A DNA stretch of 64,000 nucleotides from Candidatus Sumerlaea chitinivorans (GCA_003290465.1 CP030759.1:1331144-1395143); one strand, 5' to 3'; counted from the stretch's first letter, positions 37,567 to 47,388 are shown. The notes: generated from the letters alone by a model not told the origin. Numbers and translations are program-made.

Positions 37567-38342
37567 GACGATGGCTTGCCCATGTCGTGATTTGTCTAAC
37601 TCTCGTTTTCGGTATTGCCTCCGGCGCCAGCGGTGAGCCGGAACAAAGCAACTTGCAAACGACCGCATCCGTCGAACAGACGTTTCGGGAGGCAAACCAA
37701 GCATATCGAGAAAAACGTTTCTTAGAGGCGCAGCAGCTCTACGAACAGTTAGTCGAGCAAGGCATCGTTTCGGCGGACCTATTTTATAATCTTGGCACCA
37801 CCTATGCGCAACTGGGAGACAGTGGACGAGCTGTGCTCTACCTTGAAAAGGCACGGCGGCTTGCGCCGAGGGACCGCGATATACAAGCCAATCTACGATT
37901 GCTCGAACCGCCGATGAACCGGGCGCACGAACGCTTGTGGCACCAACTCATGCTGAGCCTCACCTTCGATGAGTGGCTGTCGGTCTTCTTCATCGTTTAC
38001 GTCGTTTGTGCCTTGTCATGGGCAGCATGGTTTTGGAGGCCGCGTGCTCAAAGGAGCCGCCTCCTCAAGGCCAGCGCCATCACCTTATCAGTAGCGGCCA
38101 TCGTAGTGGGAACGTGCGCGGGAGTTAGCTATTACTACACACAAGCCACACGGTATGGCGTTGTGCTCACGCCGGGGGCGATTGTGCGTAGCGGCCCAGC
38201 CGAGCGCTTCAGTGAGCTCATCCGGGCACCAGAAGGATTGAAGCTCGGAGTTGAGACTTACCAGGACCCAGATTGGAAAGTAGTGTATTTTCCTGATGGA
38301 CAGCTGGGTTACATTCGTTCGACCGATATTCAGGAGATTTAG
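37557..38342 (+). CDS. batE: BatE-family TPR/SH3 protein
   Basis: A 261-residue last gene of the Bat operon. A signal peptide, TPR repeats (FREANQAYREKRFLEAQQLYEQL, DLFYNLGTTYAQLGDSGRAVLYLEKARRL), two transmembrane helices (about 135-155 and 170-190) and a C-terminal bacterial SH3-like domain (VVLTPGAIVRSGPAERFSEL to the end). It overlaps batD by 10 bases. Confidence 0.88.
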   Translation: MLVRRWLAHVVICLTLVFGIASGASGEPEQSNLQTTASVEQTFREANQAYREKRFLEAQQLYEQLVEQGIVSADLFYNLGTTYAQLGDSGRAVLYLEKARRLAPRDRDIQANLRLLEPPMNRAHERLWHQLMLSLTFDEWLSVFFIVYVVCALSWAAWFWRPRAQRSRLLKASAITLSVAAIVVGTCAGVSYYYTQATRYGVVLTPGAIVRSGPAERFSELIRAPEGLKLGVETYQDPDWKVVYFPDGQLGYIRSTDIQEI

Positions 38343-38496
38343 CCTCGCCGGCTGTGCCTGTTCGAGCGTTGCTACGGTTGTTGACAACGAGGTGACAAAC
38401 ACTTTCGCATCGCTCTGAGTTCGAAGAAATCCTTGCTTCGAGTGGTGAATAATTTCGGAAGTTTGCCCAGTGACTTCCAGAAGAAGAGTGTTTGAT

Positions 38497-39255
38497 ATGG
38501 GCATTAACCGAAGTATCCTCGTTGTCGAAGACGAACCCGCAATCAGTCAGCTTGTGGCCTTCCACCTTGAGGAGCACGGCTACGAGCCCATCGTAGTGGC
38601 GGAAGGGCTCCGGGCTTTAGCGCTACTCGAGAAATCGCTTCCAGCGCTCATGATTTTGGACCTCATGCTCCCCGATATTGATGGGATAGAGATTTTGCGC
38701 CGAGTGCGATCGGATCCGAAGAAAGCGAAGCTCCCCGTCATCATCCTCACGGCAAAGGGTGATGAGCCTGATCGAGTACGAGGATTAGAAATTGGGGCGG
38801 ATGACTACGTGCCGAAGCCGTTTTCTCCGCGCGAACTTATGTTGAGACTGGAGAAGATACTCTCGGTGCGTGAGGGGGTCGAAAAATCAAAATTACCGGA
38901 GCGGTTTGGCTGCTTAGAGGTTGATGAGGATCGGTTCCGCGTCACCGTGGAAGGAAAAACCATCGAGATCTCGGCCACTGAAATGCGTTTGCTCACAGAG
39001 CTGCTGCGAAATCGTGGCAAGGTGTTGAGCCGGCAAATCCTCCTTCAAAATGCGTGGGGGTTCATGCCGAACGTCACTCCACGCACAATCGATACCCACA
39101 TCAAACGACTGCGGCAAAAACTGGGCGCGGCGGCGGCTTACATTGAGACTATACGTGGTGTGGGATATCGCTGGGTAGAGACGCCCCCTGAGGAGAGCGC
39201 CGAGTCCCAAGCTGGCAAAGCTCAACGCACAGTGCGCCGAGGAGGGAAACAGTGA
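38497..39255 (+). CDS. PhoB/OmpR-type response regulator
   Basis: A 252-residue two-component regulator. The receiver domain has the acidic pocket EDE (11-13), the phosphoacceptor D55 in ILDLMLPD and KPFSPREL. A winged-helix DNA-binding domain follows (ISATEMRLLTELLRNRGKVLSRQ, TPRTIDTHIKRLRQKLG, IRGVGYRW). The ATG at 38497 fits the receiver start; an in-frame GTG at 38470 is possible. It is coupled to the kinase by a GTGA overlap and lies 154 bases after batE. Confidence 0.93.
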   Translation: MGINRSILVVEDEPAISQLVAFHLEEHGYEPIVVAEGLRALALLEKSLPALMILDLMLPDIDGIEILRRVRSDPKKAKLPVIILTAKGDEPDRVRGLEIGADDYVPKPFSPRELMLRLEKILSVREGVEKSKLPERFGCLEVDEDRFRVTVEGKTIEISATEMRLLTELLRNRGKVLSRQILLQNAWGFMPNVTPRTIDTHIKRLRQKLGAAAAYIETIRGVGYRWVETPPEESAESQAGKAQRTVRRGGKQ

Positions 39256-40340
39256 AGCGCATTCCCCCGATTTTGCTCGCTGTGCTGGACGCTCTCCCGG
39301 AAAGCGTTTGTTTGTATTGCCCCAAGTCCAAACAATTGAAACCCAATCGGCGCTGGCGGGAGACGGTGGGGGACGTGAGCGAGCTGGAAGATCTCAGCCG
39401 GGTGGGGCTGACTCCCGATTTGGTTCGCGAGAGCTGCAAAAAGGCGATTGACAAAAAGGGGGAAACGGTTGCGCTTGCTCTCGATAAAGAAGGCACGCGA
39501 CGCCTCGAAATCACACCCGTGGAGGGCGAAAAACAGCTGTATCTGATAGTTCTGCGTGACCACGCCGAGTTGCGACGTGTGGAAGAGTTGCGACGTGACT
39601 TCATCGCAAATGTCTCGCATGAACTGAGAACTCCCCTTACAGCGGTGCGGGGCTATGTGGAAACGCTCCTGGACCCCAAGTTTCTCACCATGGAACGCGT
39701 GAAAGAGTTTTTGCCTATCATCTTTGAGCATACAGAGCGCCTGCACAATTTGATGTTAGATTTGCTAAGTCTTTCTCGGCTTGAGAATCCTAACACGAAA
39801 ATCACCGTCTCGCCGTTGTGCCTTGCCGACGAGTTGCAGGAAGCTGTTGAAGCCACTGCTCCACTCGCCCGCCTGAAGAATATCTCCATTAAACTTCGCA
39901 GTCCACGAAGTTCATTGAAGGTCTTGGCAAACACCGAGCATCTGCAGCGGATTTTGGTGAACCTGCTCGACAATGCGATTAAGTATAGTCCGCCGGGCGG
40001 CGTGGTGAGCTTGTGGACTGAAATCCATGGAGATTTTGTCTGGACCCACGTGAAGGACCGAGGACAGGGAATCCCGCCAGAGGAACTGCCCCGAGTTTTC
40101 GAGCGGTTCTACCGCACCAAAGGAGCCTTAGGCGGACGCGAACGTGGAAGCGGGCTGGGCCTCGCTATCGTAAAACATATCGTGCAGCAACTCGGCGGGG
40201 AGATCACCGCAGCGAGCATTGTGGGACAAGGTTCAGACTTCTCATTTAGCCTTCGCCTTGCCCAAGCGCACGACGGTCCGCAGGAGATCGCACCGCGCAG
40301 CGTTACCGAACTTGTGGCTCCCCCCTCGCCCCAAAGTTGA
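39252..40340 (+). CDS. PhoR-like sensor histidine kinase without membrane segments
   Basis: A 362-residue kinase with a short N-terminal PAS-like part (about 8-105), the dimerisation/phosphorylation helix NVSHELRTPLTA (H123) and a full ATPase domain (NLLDNAIKYSPPGG, DRGQGIPPEELPRVFERFYR, GSGLGLAIVKHIV). No transmembrane helix is seen, unlike typical PhoR, so it senses something in the cytoplasm or through a partner. No pst or phoU genes are near, so a phosphate role is unproven. Confidence 0.9.
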   Translation: MKRIPPILLAVLDALPESVCLYCPKSKQLKPNRRWRETVGDVSELEDLSRVGLTPDLVRESCKKAIDKKGETVALALDKEGTRRLEITPVEGEKQLYLIVLRDHAELRRVEELRRDFIANVSHELRTPLTAVRGYVETLLDPKFLTMERVKEFLPIIFEHTERLHNLMLDLLSLSRLENPNTKITVSPLCLADELQEAVEATAPLARLKNISIKLRSPRSSLKVLANTEHLQRILVNLLDNAIKYSPPGGVVSLWTEIHGDFVWTHVKDRGQGIPPEELPRVFERFYRTKGALGGRERGSGLGLAIVKHIVQQLGGEITAASIVGQGSDFSFSLRLAQAHDGPQEIAPRSVTELVAPPSPQS

Positions 40341-40422
40341 ATTGGGCTTCTGAGGAAAAGTCGATTGCTCCGCTCTGACAGCCGTGGCCAGTACGTGGAC
40401 TTTGTCCCTGTCCTACCCTTTT

Positions 40423-40462
40423 CAAAAAACAAAAAAAACAGCCTCCGGTTTAGAAGCAGGCT
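40423..40462 (-). terminator. Terminator of the cation exchanger gene
   Basis: On the minus strand a 5-bp stem (AGCCT at 40462-40458, AGGCT at 40444-40440) is followed by TGTTTTTTTTGTTTTTTG. The stem is short but the T-run is long. It lies about 80 bases past the stop at 40543 and between convergent genes. Confidence 0.6.
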
Positions 40463-40542
40463 CCGATAGATACGTTGCGTTCTGCTGGTTGCGATCGATA
40501 GGCAAAGAAAACTGCACAAAGATGGGATGTAAGTTGGTGATC

Positions 40543-41811
40543 CTAATCTCTGGGTGGGGTGGGCGAAGTGGGCACTTCCCCACCGCGACGGGTGACTTCA
40601 AGGTTGGCACCGAATCGAAGTGTCCAGAGGGCACGATACTGACGCACCATTATGAGAATTGCCAGTACGACGTAGATGACCGAAAAGAGGTGGTGCACGT
40701 GGCCAGTCGATTGCAGCGCGGTAGCCCCCGTCGAAACTGCCATGGATAAAACAAGCTGTGAGGCAAAAAGGATAAAAAGTACGCCACCTTGAACCACATC
40801 AAACCGTAATTTTGCGAGAATCGCCACCCCGAAGAGCGACTGAGCCGCTGTCAGGAGTATCTCTTGCAACTGTAACGACGACATCGGAATCGGAGGGGTT
40901 AGCGAACCGTAGGCCACCGCGTACACCCACGGGATCATCCCAACTAAGAGGGTCCACTGGTTCAACTTCGAAGAAAGCAGGGTTGCCATCGAAAGTTCCG
41001 GGCGTCCACGCAGGGCAAAGATTACAGCAACGATGAACTCCGGTGTTTCCGATGCAATTGGTGCAAGCCACTGCACGAGAAAGAACTCATTGATGTGGAG
41101 CATTCTGCCCGTCTGGAGTAACCCCTCGCAGAAAGGCTCGGAACATGCAAAGATAGCCATGCCTGCGACGAGGAAGAAAACCGCGCTCGTTAGGCGGCGA
41201 TAGACAGCAGGTAAATGGAGTAGGAACTCCACGGGACCTCCCTCCTCAACCTCTTCAACGGGCTTCTGCGAGGCAAGAACAATGTACCACACATACAGGC
41301 CGATCAGCACAAGTCCGTCGTACCATTCGATCGACTGCTTCATGGGAACAACAAATGCATAAAGTGTCGCGAGCCCCAAAAAGAGAACTTCCGTGCGTTG
41401 ATTGGGTTCAAGAGTGACAGGACGTCGCATTCGCCACCAACTCACAAAACAAATAAATGCCCACCCAAGACCGAGCAAAAGGCGATTTGCGCCCGTCATG
41501 TTTGCCACAGCATAGGAAGCGTACTGCCCTTCCGGATGCCTCCCCGCCTGCCAAGTAAAGTACATGTCCACGGCGTACTCGGGTAAAACCGCAATCAGTG
41601 CAAGAATGGCGAGCGACAGGGACCGACTCATATCCGGCTGAACGGCGTCACAAGCCCAAGTTAGCAGAAATGCTGCGCAAAGGATAGAAAGTCCACCTGT
41701 GAGCGCTGCCGTAGGGGGACTCAGGTGGATACCCGAAACTCTCAGGACGATGCCAACAGATGCTCCCACAAGAACAAGGCTGATCCATTTCAGCGTACTT
41801 TTAGCATTCAT
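40543..41811 (-). CDS. Sodium/calcium exchanger-like (CaCA) membrane protein
   Basis: A 422-residue protein with about ten to twelve hydrophobic segments and two inverted repeats like the alpha repeats of cation/Ca2+ exchangers: VLPEYAVDMYFTW with ANMTGANRLLLGLGW, and IASETPEFIVAVIFALRG with ATLLSSKLNQWTLLVG. The acidic residue in each first half and polar G/N in the second fit ion-binding sites. Ion and direction are unknown. It is a lone minus-strand gene. Confidence 0.75.
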   Translation of the reverse strand: MNAKSTLKWISLVLVGASVGIVLRVSGIHLSPPTAALTGGLSILCAAFLLTWACDAVQPDMSRSLSLAILALIAVLPEYAVDMYFTWQAGRHPEGQYASYAVANMTGANRLLLGLGWAFICFVSWWRMRRPVTLEPNQRTEVLFLGLATLYAFVVPMKQSIEWYDGLVLIGLYVWYIVLASQKPVEEVEEGGPVEFLLHLPAVYRRLTSAVFFLVAGMAIFACSEPFCEGLLQTGRMLHINEFFLVQWLAPIASETPEFIVAVIFALRGRPELSMATLLSSKLNQWTLLVGMIPWVYAVAYGSLTPPIPMSSLQLQEILLTAAQSLFGVAILAKLRFDVVQGGVLFILFASQLVLSMAVSTGATALQSTGHVHHLFSVIYVVLAILIMVRQYRALWTLRFGANLEVTRRGGEVPTSPTPPRD

Positions 41812-42269
41812 GAATTCACTCAGCCTGTTATCCGCACGTCATGTTAGGAAAGCTAAAACCGAATTACGTGTGGTACCAGCAGCGTGCAATCAGTTCCTTG
41901 CGCGCCACCGCACGCAACTAATAAACAGTTGAACGTTTGCGATAAAGTGGGATGTCAAGCTAAAAATACGTAGCCGAGAGCTGTCTGGCATGCACTGGTG
42001 TGAGAAGGTAGCAATGCGCCCACACCGTGATTATGCGAGAATCTCAGTATTGCGCTATTCCAGTTTACCGGCAGTGCCGAATGCGACATGGCCGCTCGGC
42101 GCTCCGTCACTCCGGTGTTTAGTTATGCTCACCGAAACAGATTGCTCTGTACCTAAACCCGCTTCCCCACTCCGTGGGCTCTCGCAGATTCACCCCCCAC
42201 AAATAGATGGGGGGATTCGGATCCATCGCAATGGGCATAGGTTTCCTAAAGAGTAGAGTTAAAAGATAA
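41812..42269. other. Intergenic region between LysM gene and exchanger
   Basis: No gene is supported. A hairpin CCCCCCA (42193-42199) / TGGGGGG (42208-42214), 8-nt loop, lies 56 bases past the end of the LysM gene and may stop its transcript, although no T-run follows. The exchanger promoter should be near 41850-41950 but no clear boxes were found. Confidence 0.4.
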
Positions 42270-42734
42270 TTAATTCCGGAAAACGCCAGCGCCCTGTACT
42301 CGATGAGAATAAGGCATGGGAGTCAGCCGCCCTGTTTCTTTACTTTCTCGGTTTTCGGATTCGGCGGTTGAGGTGTCGCGAGGATGCCAGAGGCGAGTTT
42401 CCTTGATGAGGGAACTGGCGTTTTGCTTCGCGCGTAGCCACGATTCACGAAGCAAGGAAGCCGGAACCAGTCGCGGCGGCATTCGCAATTCGGTTCCCGG
42501 TGGGGGTGTTTCCAGAGAGCTCAACCGATTATACGTGGCAAGCTCAAGGGGAGTGGTACCGAATTCGTCGGCAATTTGCTCCAACGTTTCTCCCTCTTGA
42601 ACTTCGTGAACGGCACTGACACGGTAGGTTTGGGCTTCCCGATGGCTGCGATTGAGCGGCAACCACACACAGCCAGAGTACATTAGGAGGGAAAGGCAGA
42701 GAAAAAAGAATTGCGCGCTCCTTTTCCCTCTCAT
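42270..42734 (-). CDS. LysM-domain probable lipoprotein
   Basis: A 154-residue protein. From the ATG at 42734 it starts MRGKRSAQFFFLCLSLLMYSGC, which looks like a lipoprotein signal, though Y at -3 is not standard. A single LysM domain follows (YRVSAVHEVQEGETLEQIADEFGTTPLELATYNRL), which usually binds peptidoglycan. The C-terminal 70 residues are disordered-looking. The frame is open much further upstream (to 42995), but that text has no family signal. No ribosome-binding site settles the start. Confidence 0.65.
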   Translation of the reverse strand: MRGKRSAQFFFLCLSLLMYSGCVWLPLNRSHREAQTYRVSAVHEVQEGETLEQIADEFGTTPLELATYNRLSSLETPPPGTELRMPPRLVPASLLRESWLRAKQNASSLIKETRLWHPRDTSTAESENRESKETGRLTPMPYSHRVQGAGVFRN

Positions 42735-43075
42735 TCGCTTCAGAACGCGAATTCCTCCATCGCACGTGTGGCCCAACGGAATGTGGAAATGCCTGGTCCC
42801 GTGTCGGTTCCGTCCTCGAGCCGCAATCCCCCGAAACAGCTGGATCAGCCAAGAGCCACTCAATGATCTACCGGCCATAGAAATCCTCATAGGGCACCTG
42901 TTTGGTGGAAAGGCAATCAGGAACGCTTGCAGACCGCATCGCAATACACCTCTCCTCCACGTAATACTTATACAAATTGAAGTAGCAGCGGGCACGGCTG
43001 TTATTATATCTGAGTTGTGTTGTATTTAGCTGCTGGTTTGCCTAACATATCGAAAGTGTGTGCGGGTCGGGATCC
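42735..43075. promoter_or_regulatory. Divergent region with candidate dacB promoter
   Basis: About 340 bases with no gene. A possible plus-strand promoter has TTGAAG (42977-42982) and TATTAT (43002-43007) with 19 bases between, or TTATTA with 18. It would start transcription about 60 bases before dacB. No minus-strand promoter was clear. Confidence 0.35.
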
Positions 43076-44737
43076 ATGAATTGGCGCAAGTTCCGGTTGG
43101 CGGTTCAACATTGGGTAATTGCCGTCGTGTGCGCCGTGAGCGTGAGTGTTCATGGCGGTGATCTTGAAAAGGAAGCTCTTCAAAAATCGCTTGATGCGCT
43201 CTTCGATGCACCCCAATGGAGTAATAGCTACTGGGGTGTCCAGGTACTCGATCTCGACACGAGCGAGGTTTTGTACGAACGCCTTGCGACAAAGAACTTC
43301 ACGCCCGCGTCCAATTTGAAGCTGTACACCACTGCAGCGGCTCTGAAGCTGCTGGGGCCAGAATACCGGTTCGAGACACCCATTTACGCCAACGGGCCAG
43401 TGCGCTCGCGCATTCTCTATGGGGATTTGGTGGTGGTTGGGTGCGGCGACCCTTCGATCTCGGGGCGCTACAATCCGGACCAACCCACGACTGCAATTCT
43501 TCAGCAGTGGGTGGGAAGTGTCAAAGCTGCAGGGATCCGAGAAATTCGTGGTGCTGTGATTGGCGATGATGATTGTTTCGATGATCAAGCACGCGCCGGG
43601 TCATGGCAGCTTGACTATTATCAGGAATGGTACGCTGCGGAAAGCAGCGGCTTAGCCATTAACGAGAACTGTTGGGATGTGACGGTGCGCCCCGGTAAAA
43701 AGCCCGGGCAACGGGCAGTCCTTGAGCCGAGCTTACCCTCTCGTTACGTTACCTTCAAAAATGAGATTATCACCACAGCGCCGACCGACAAGCCCGACGA
43801 GGATCCCCCAATTGAGATCATCCGGCCGTTGGATTCCAACGTTGTAACGTTGCGTGGGTTTATACCCGTAAATCTCCCCTCCTACAAGATGTGGGGAAGT
43901 GTTCACAACGGAACGTTGTGGAGCACGACGCTTTTTGTGGAGGCTTTGGAACGTGCGGGGATCCGGGTGCATGGGGGCGCCATGGATGTGGACGACCTAC
44001 CGAACAAAGAACGGCGCCTGCGGCGAGAGTCCTGGCGCCTGATCCACAAACATGTCTCTCCCCCACTCAAACAGATTATCGCCATCGTCAACAAGCCATC
44101 TCAGAACTTTTACGCCGATCAGCTGCTGAAGGTGCTGGGGCGACATCGGTCGGGCGTTGGGAGCTTCGCTGCTGGCGAGAAGGCAGTTAAAGAATTTTTG
44201 CAGCAGGCGGGAATTGATGCAACGAGTCTCCGGATGCTGGACGGCTCCGGTCTATCCCGTCAGAATGTCGTCCAACCGCGCATGACAGTTTCTCTCCTGG
44301 CATACATGGCGTGGCAACCTGAGTTTAAGGCGTTTTATGAGTCCTTGCCGATAGCGGGTGTGGATGGAACGTTAAAGAAACGGATGCGAAACACGCCGGC
44401 CGAGAACAATGTTCACGCGAAAACAGGATACATTGGGCGAGTGCGTTGTCTGAGCGGTTATGCAACTACGCGTGATCAACACCGTGTGGCGTTCTCCATG
44501 ATGGCGAATCAATATACTGTGGATACTCGGTTGGCAAACGACACGCAGGATAGTGCAACGCTTCTACTGGTAAACTACTCAGCAGGCCTGGCGCTCCCTG
44601 AGCAGAGCGAGAATCTGACAACGGCAACTGCATCTCCTGAGATCACGAGAACCGATTATACCATCGAACAGAGTGCACGGGGTCTGCGTTTCGAAAGTGA
44701 ACCCGGGGGGCGGGAACTACCGCAGGAATTACCATAG
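43076..44737 (+). CDS. dacB: D-alanyl-D-alanine carboxypeptidase/endopeptidase (PBP4/DacB)
   Basis: A 553-residue S13-family penicillin-binding protein that trims peptidoglycan. A signal peptide precedes the active-site motif FTPASNLKLY (S79, K82). DGSGLSRQN gives the second motif and HAKTGYIG the KTG triad, with the family's extra domains between. I prefer the ATG 43076 to a GTG at 43058 because the signal peptide begins there. Length fits PBP4 with a longer tail of about 50 residues of low complexity. Confidence 0.92.
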   Translation: MNWRKFRLAVQHWVIAVVCAVSVSVHGGDLEKEALQKSLDALFDAPQWSNSYWGVQVLDLDTSEVLYERLATKNFTPASNLKLYTTAAALKLLGPEYRFETPIYANGPVRSRILYGDLVVVGCGDPSISGRYNPDQPTTAILQQWVGSVKAAGIREIRGAVIGDDDCFDDQARAGSWQLDYYQEWYAAESSGLAINENCWDVTVRPGKKPGQRAVLEPSLPSRYVTFKNEIITTAPTDKPDEDPPIEIIRPLDSNVVTLRGFIPVNLPSYKMWGSVHNGTLWSTTLFVEALERAGIRVHGGAMDVDDLPNKERRLRRESWRLIHKHVSPPLKQIIAIVNKPSQNFYADQLLKVLGRHRSGVGSFAAGEKAVKEFLQQAGIDATSLRMLDGSGLSRQNVVQPRMTVSLLAYMAWQPEFKAFYESLPIAGVDGTLKKRMRNTPAENNVHAKTGYIGRVRCLSGYATTRDQHRVAFSMMANQYTVDTRLANDTQDSATLLLVNYSAGLALPEQSENLTTATASPEITRTDYTIEQSARGLRFESEPGGRELPQELP

Positions 44738-44823
44738 GGGCACTCCGGAGCGCAATGTTGGGTCAGAAGCTCCTCGTTGGGACCTTTTTTAGTTCGCACA
44801 AAAAGTATCGTTGATTTCTTTTC

Positions 44824-46719
44824 TTGAGCAGTCCGAATCCTCTACGAACTGACGTGAAAGAAGACCCTCAACCTATCAGCCATAGCGATCTCATGCGCGT
44901 GTGGCGCATTGTGAGTTGGGCCGGGCTTTTGGGTAGCCTTTACGGCCTGCTCTGCATTTTGGGTGCGCCGCGGGTGAAATGGCTCACCGAACTGGGGGCA
45001 ACTGCGTTTGATTTTGGTCTAATTGCGGCCGCGGGAGCACTCGCATTAGCGTTCCAGATTGTTGGGGCTTTCCTGACCAATCGTGTTCGCCGTCGCAAGC
45101 TTCCATGGATGATCATCACGATTCTACATCGGGTGCTCTACAGCGCAATTGTCGTTGCTCCCTTCCTGTTCGCAGACGAGCGACTCCGCATGTGGTGGAT
45201 CGTCGCGTTTGTTCTTATTCACGACGCGCTCGCACACACTGGCGCCCCACTCTGGTTTTCGTGGATGGCTGACCTCTTGCCTCGGGACTCAATGAATCTT
45301 TTCTGGGCACGCCGCCAACGGTTCATCACGGCTTTGACGACTGTTGGTATGGTCGCAATGGCCCTCGGTTTCGAATGGTTTGAGCGTCGCGGGCTGGTAT
45401 CGCTGGGCTACACCCTGATTGCTTCGGTCGGCATCATCTTGGGCGTCATTGATATTCTCATGTTCCACTGGGTTCCAGAGCCCCCCCACGAACCATTACG
45501 AGAACAGGAGTTTCTGCGTCATTTGCTTGAGCCAATGCGGGACCGTCGCTTCCGCAGCTTTGTGATTTTCATGGCATATTGGAACTTTGCGATCTTCATC
45601 GCAGCGCCCTTTTTCAACCCTTTCATGATCGAAGATCTTAAGATGAGTGCTCTGACCGTACAGCTACTGGGCGTTGCTTCCTCGGTGGGGATGGTGGTAG
45701 GCTCGAACTTTTGGGGACTACTTTGTGACACGTACGGTTTCCGGCCCGCCCTACAAGTGCTTGCGGTGGGAAAGATTTTTGCCCCGCTCTATTTCATAAT
45801 GCTCCCTGCAGACTCCCGACTGCTTTTGCCGTGTTTAGTTGTGTTTATGGTTATTGATGGCTTTTTGAACGCGGGAACAACACTGGCACCGCAAGGAGTG
45901 CTTTTGAAGGCGACGCCACGTCGCAACCGCACAATGTACATCGCTGTAGTAAACTTCCTGTCGATTGGACTGGGAGCAACCGTCGCCTCGCTGCTTGCCG
46001 GGAAGCTCATTGATTGGCTAAACACATGGGCGATCGTTGAAACGCACGGGTATCGGCTGCGCGGCTATCACTGGGCATTCCTTTTGAGTATCGTTTTACG
46101 GGCCGCGGCGATCCCCTTAGCAAATCGCTTCGAGGAAGATCGTCACACGTCTCTGAGCAATTTTCTCCGCGTCATGTTGTCGTGGAGGTCAGTCGCTGCA
46201 ACGGTGCTGGTGGGCATCCTCCATAGTGCGCAGAACGAGGCTCGCAGAGTATGGGCCGCAACGCGCCTTGCAGGTCTTCGCAGTCCGCTTGCGATCATAC
46301 CCCTAATCATGGCTTTGCAGGATAGAAGCCTGACAGTGCGTCGAGCCGCCGCTGACGCGTTGGGAAAGATCGGCACAGATGCTGCGGCTGAAGCCCTCGC
46401 ACAGGCGCTGTTCGATCCAAAATCACGCATCCATGCGCGCGCAGCCCTTGCGCTTGGACAGATCGGGGGGCCGGAGTCGCTGCGCGCCCTTCTTCAGGCG
46501 CTCCGCACAAGCGACCCACGCGTCCTACGCGCCACAATTGCTTCGCTTGGGCGCTTACGCGACACCGCAGCGCTCGTCCCCCTGATTTGCCTTTACCATG
46601 ACCTCGACGATGAGGCGCTAAAGGAACGCATCGCGCATGCTCTAAAGCGGATAGCTGCGCTTGAGTCGCTTCAAGAAGTGTATAGCGCGCTGGGCAGCCC
46701 TGCGATCGAAAAGCGATGA
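44824..46719 (+). CDS. MFS transporter with C-terminal HEAT-repeat domain
   Basis: A 631-residue protein. Residues about 30-450 hold roughly twelve hydrophobic helices of a major facilitator type transporter, with a loop motif LTNRVRRRKLPWM between helices 2 and 3. Residues about 480-625 form HEAT-like repeats (PLIMALQDRSLTVRRAAADALGKIG, ALFDPKSRIHARAALALGQIGG, ALRTSDPRVLRATIASLGRL). The cytoplasmic HEAT part suggests a partner or regulator. Start is TTG at 44824; an ATG at 44893 (MRVWRIVSW) is an alternative. Neither has a clear ribosome-binding site. Substrate unknown. Confidence 0.8.
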   Translation: MSSPNPLRTDVKEDPQPISHSDLMRVWRIVSWAGLLGSLYGLLCILGAPRVKWLTELGATAFDFGLIAAAGALALAFQIVGAFLTNRVRRRKLPWMIITILHRVLYSAIVVAPFLFADERLRMWWIVAFVLIHDALAHTGAPLWFSWMADLLPRDSMNLFWARRQRFITALTTVGMVAMALGFEWFERRGLVSLGYTLIASVGIILGVIDILMFHWVPEPPHEPLREQEFLRHLLEPMRDRRFRSFVIFMAYWNFAIFIAAPFFNPFMIEDLKMSALTVQLLGVASSVGMVVGSNFWGLLCDTYGFRPALQVLAVGKIFAPLYFIMLPADSRLLLPCLVVFMVIDGFLNAGTTLAPQGVLLKATPRRNRTMYIAVVNFLSIGLGATVASLLAGKLIDWLNTWAIVETHGYRLRGYHWAFLLSIVLRAAAIPLANRFEEDRHTSLSNFLRVMLSWRSVAATVLVGILHSAQNEARRVWAATRLAGLRSPLAIIPLIMALQDRSLTVRRAAADALGKIGTDAAAEALAQALFDPKSRIHARAALALGQIGGPESLRALLQALRTSDPRVLRATIASLGRLRDTAALVPLICLYHDLDDEALKERIAHALKRIAALESLQEVYSALGSPAIEKR

Positions 46720-46740
46720 GCGCGACTGGCAAGTCTCGCT

Positions 46741-47388
46741 TCAGCTCTCGACCTTTGCGCTGGCCACAACCGAAAAGGCCTTATCGCGCAGGAGAAAATT
46801 GTCGGGAGGCCATGCCTCAATCCAAAAAATGGCAGCATTGGGCGGAACGGTTGTCTCCAGCTCATCAAGGCTTTTCCTTGCACAGATGCTTTCGATGACC
46901 TGCATGACGCCGCCGTGAGTCACAACGAGAACGTTCTCTCCCAGATGGCGATTCACAATTTCCCGGAGCGCCGCTTCGACACGCGTACGAACTTCGCTTA
47001 ATGGCTCTCCCAGAGGGGGCCGCCACGCTTCCCGCGAGCCGCCCACGTCCTTGTAGCGGGTGTTCGGATAAAGCCGATCAAGCTCCTCTGCGGTGCGACC
47101 TTCATAAGCGCCATAGTTCCGTTCGCGGAGCCGTCGATCGAGACGCAAAGGGACACGGCAACCTTCCAGCAGGATTTCCGCTGTGTGAATGGCCCGCCCA
47201 ACGTCGCTGGCATAGGCCGCAGCAAGTTCAATCCCCGACAAGGCGGCTTGCGCGTCGCGTGCTTGCGCTTTCCCCTCTTCAGTCAAAGGACTGTCGAGCC
47301 ACCCTTGCCAACGTTTCTGGACATTCCATTGGGTTTGTCCGTGGCGGACAACATAGAGTGTGCACTTTCGGAACTCGTTCTTCATCAA
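46741..47388 (-). CDS. Histidine phosphatase family protein (phosphoglycerate mutase-like)
   Basis: A 215-residue histidine phosphatase. The phospho-histidine motif is VVRHGQTQWNVQKRWQG near residue 13-30, with the acid-base RERNYGAYEG and the second histidine in VVTHGGVMQ. Relatives include alpha-ribazole phosphatase and cofactor-dependent phosphoglycerate mutase; the substrate is open. It converges with the MFS-HEAT gene with only 21 bases between. Confidence 0.88.
   Translation of the reverse strand: MMKNEFRKCTLYVVRHGQTQWNVQKRWQGWLDSPLTEEGKAQARDAQAALSGIELAAAYASDVGRAIHTAEILLEGCRVPLRLDRRLRERNYGAYEGRTAEELDRLYPNTRYKDVGGSREAWRPPLGEPLSEVRTRVEAALREIVNRHLGENVLVVTHGGVMQVIESICARKSLDELETTVPPNAAIFWIEAWPPDNFLLRDKAFSVVASAKVES

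Noticed and set aside
41990-42256. 88-codon plus-strand frame between LysM and exchanger genes
   Set aside because: No ribosome-binding site, no recognisable protein text, and it runs over a GC-rich hairpin.
44761-44792. GGTC/GACC hairpin with T6 after dacB as a terminator
   Set aside because: The stem is only four base pairs with a 16-base loop. It could act weakly, but the support is too thin to list.
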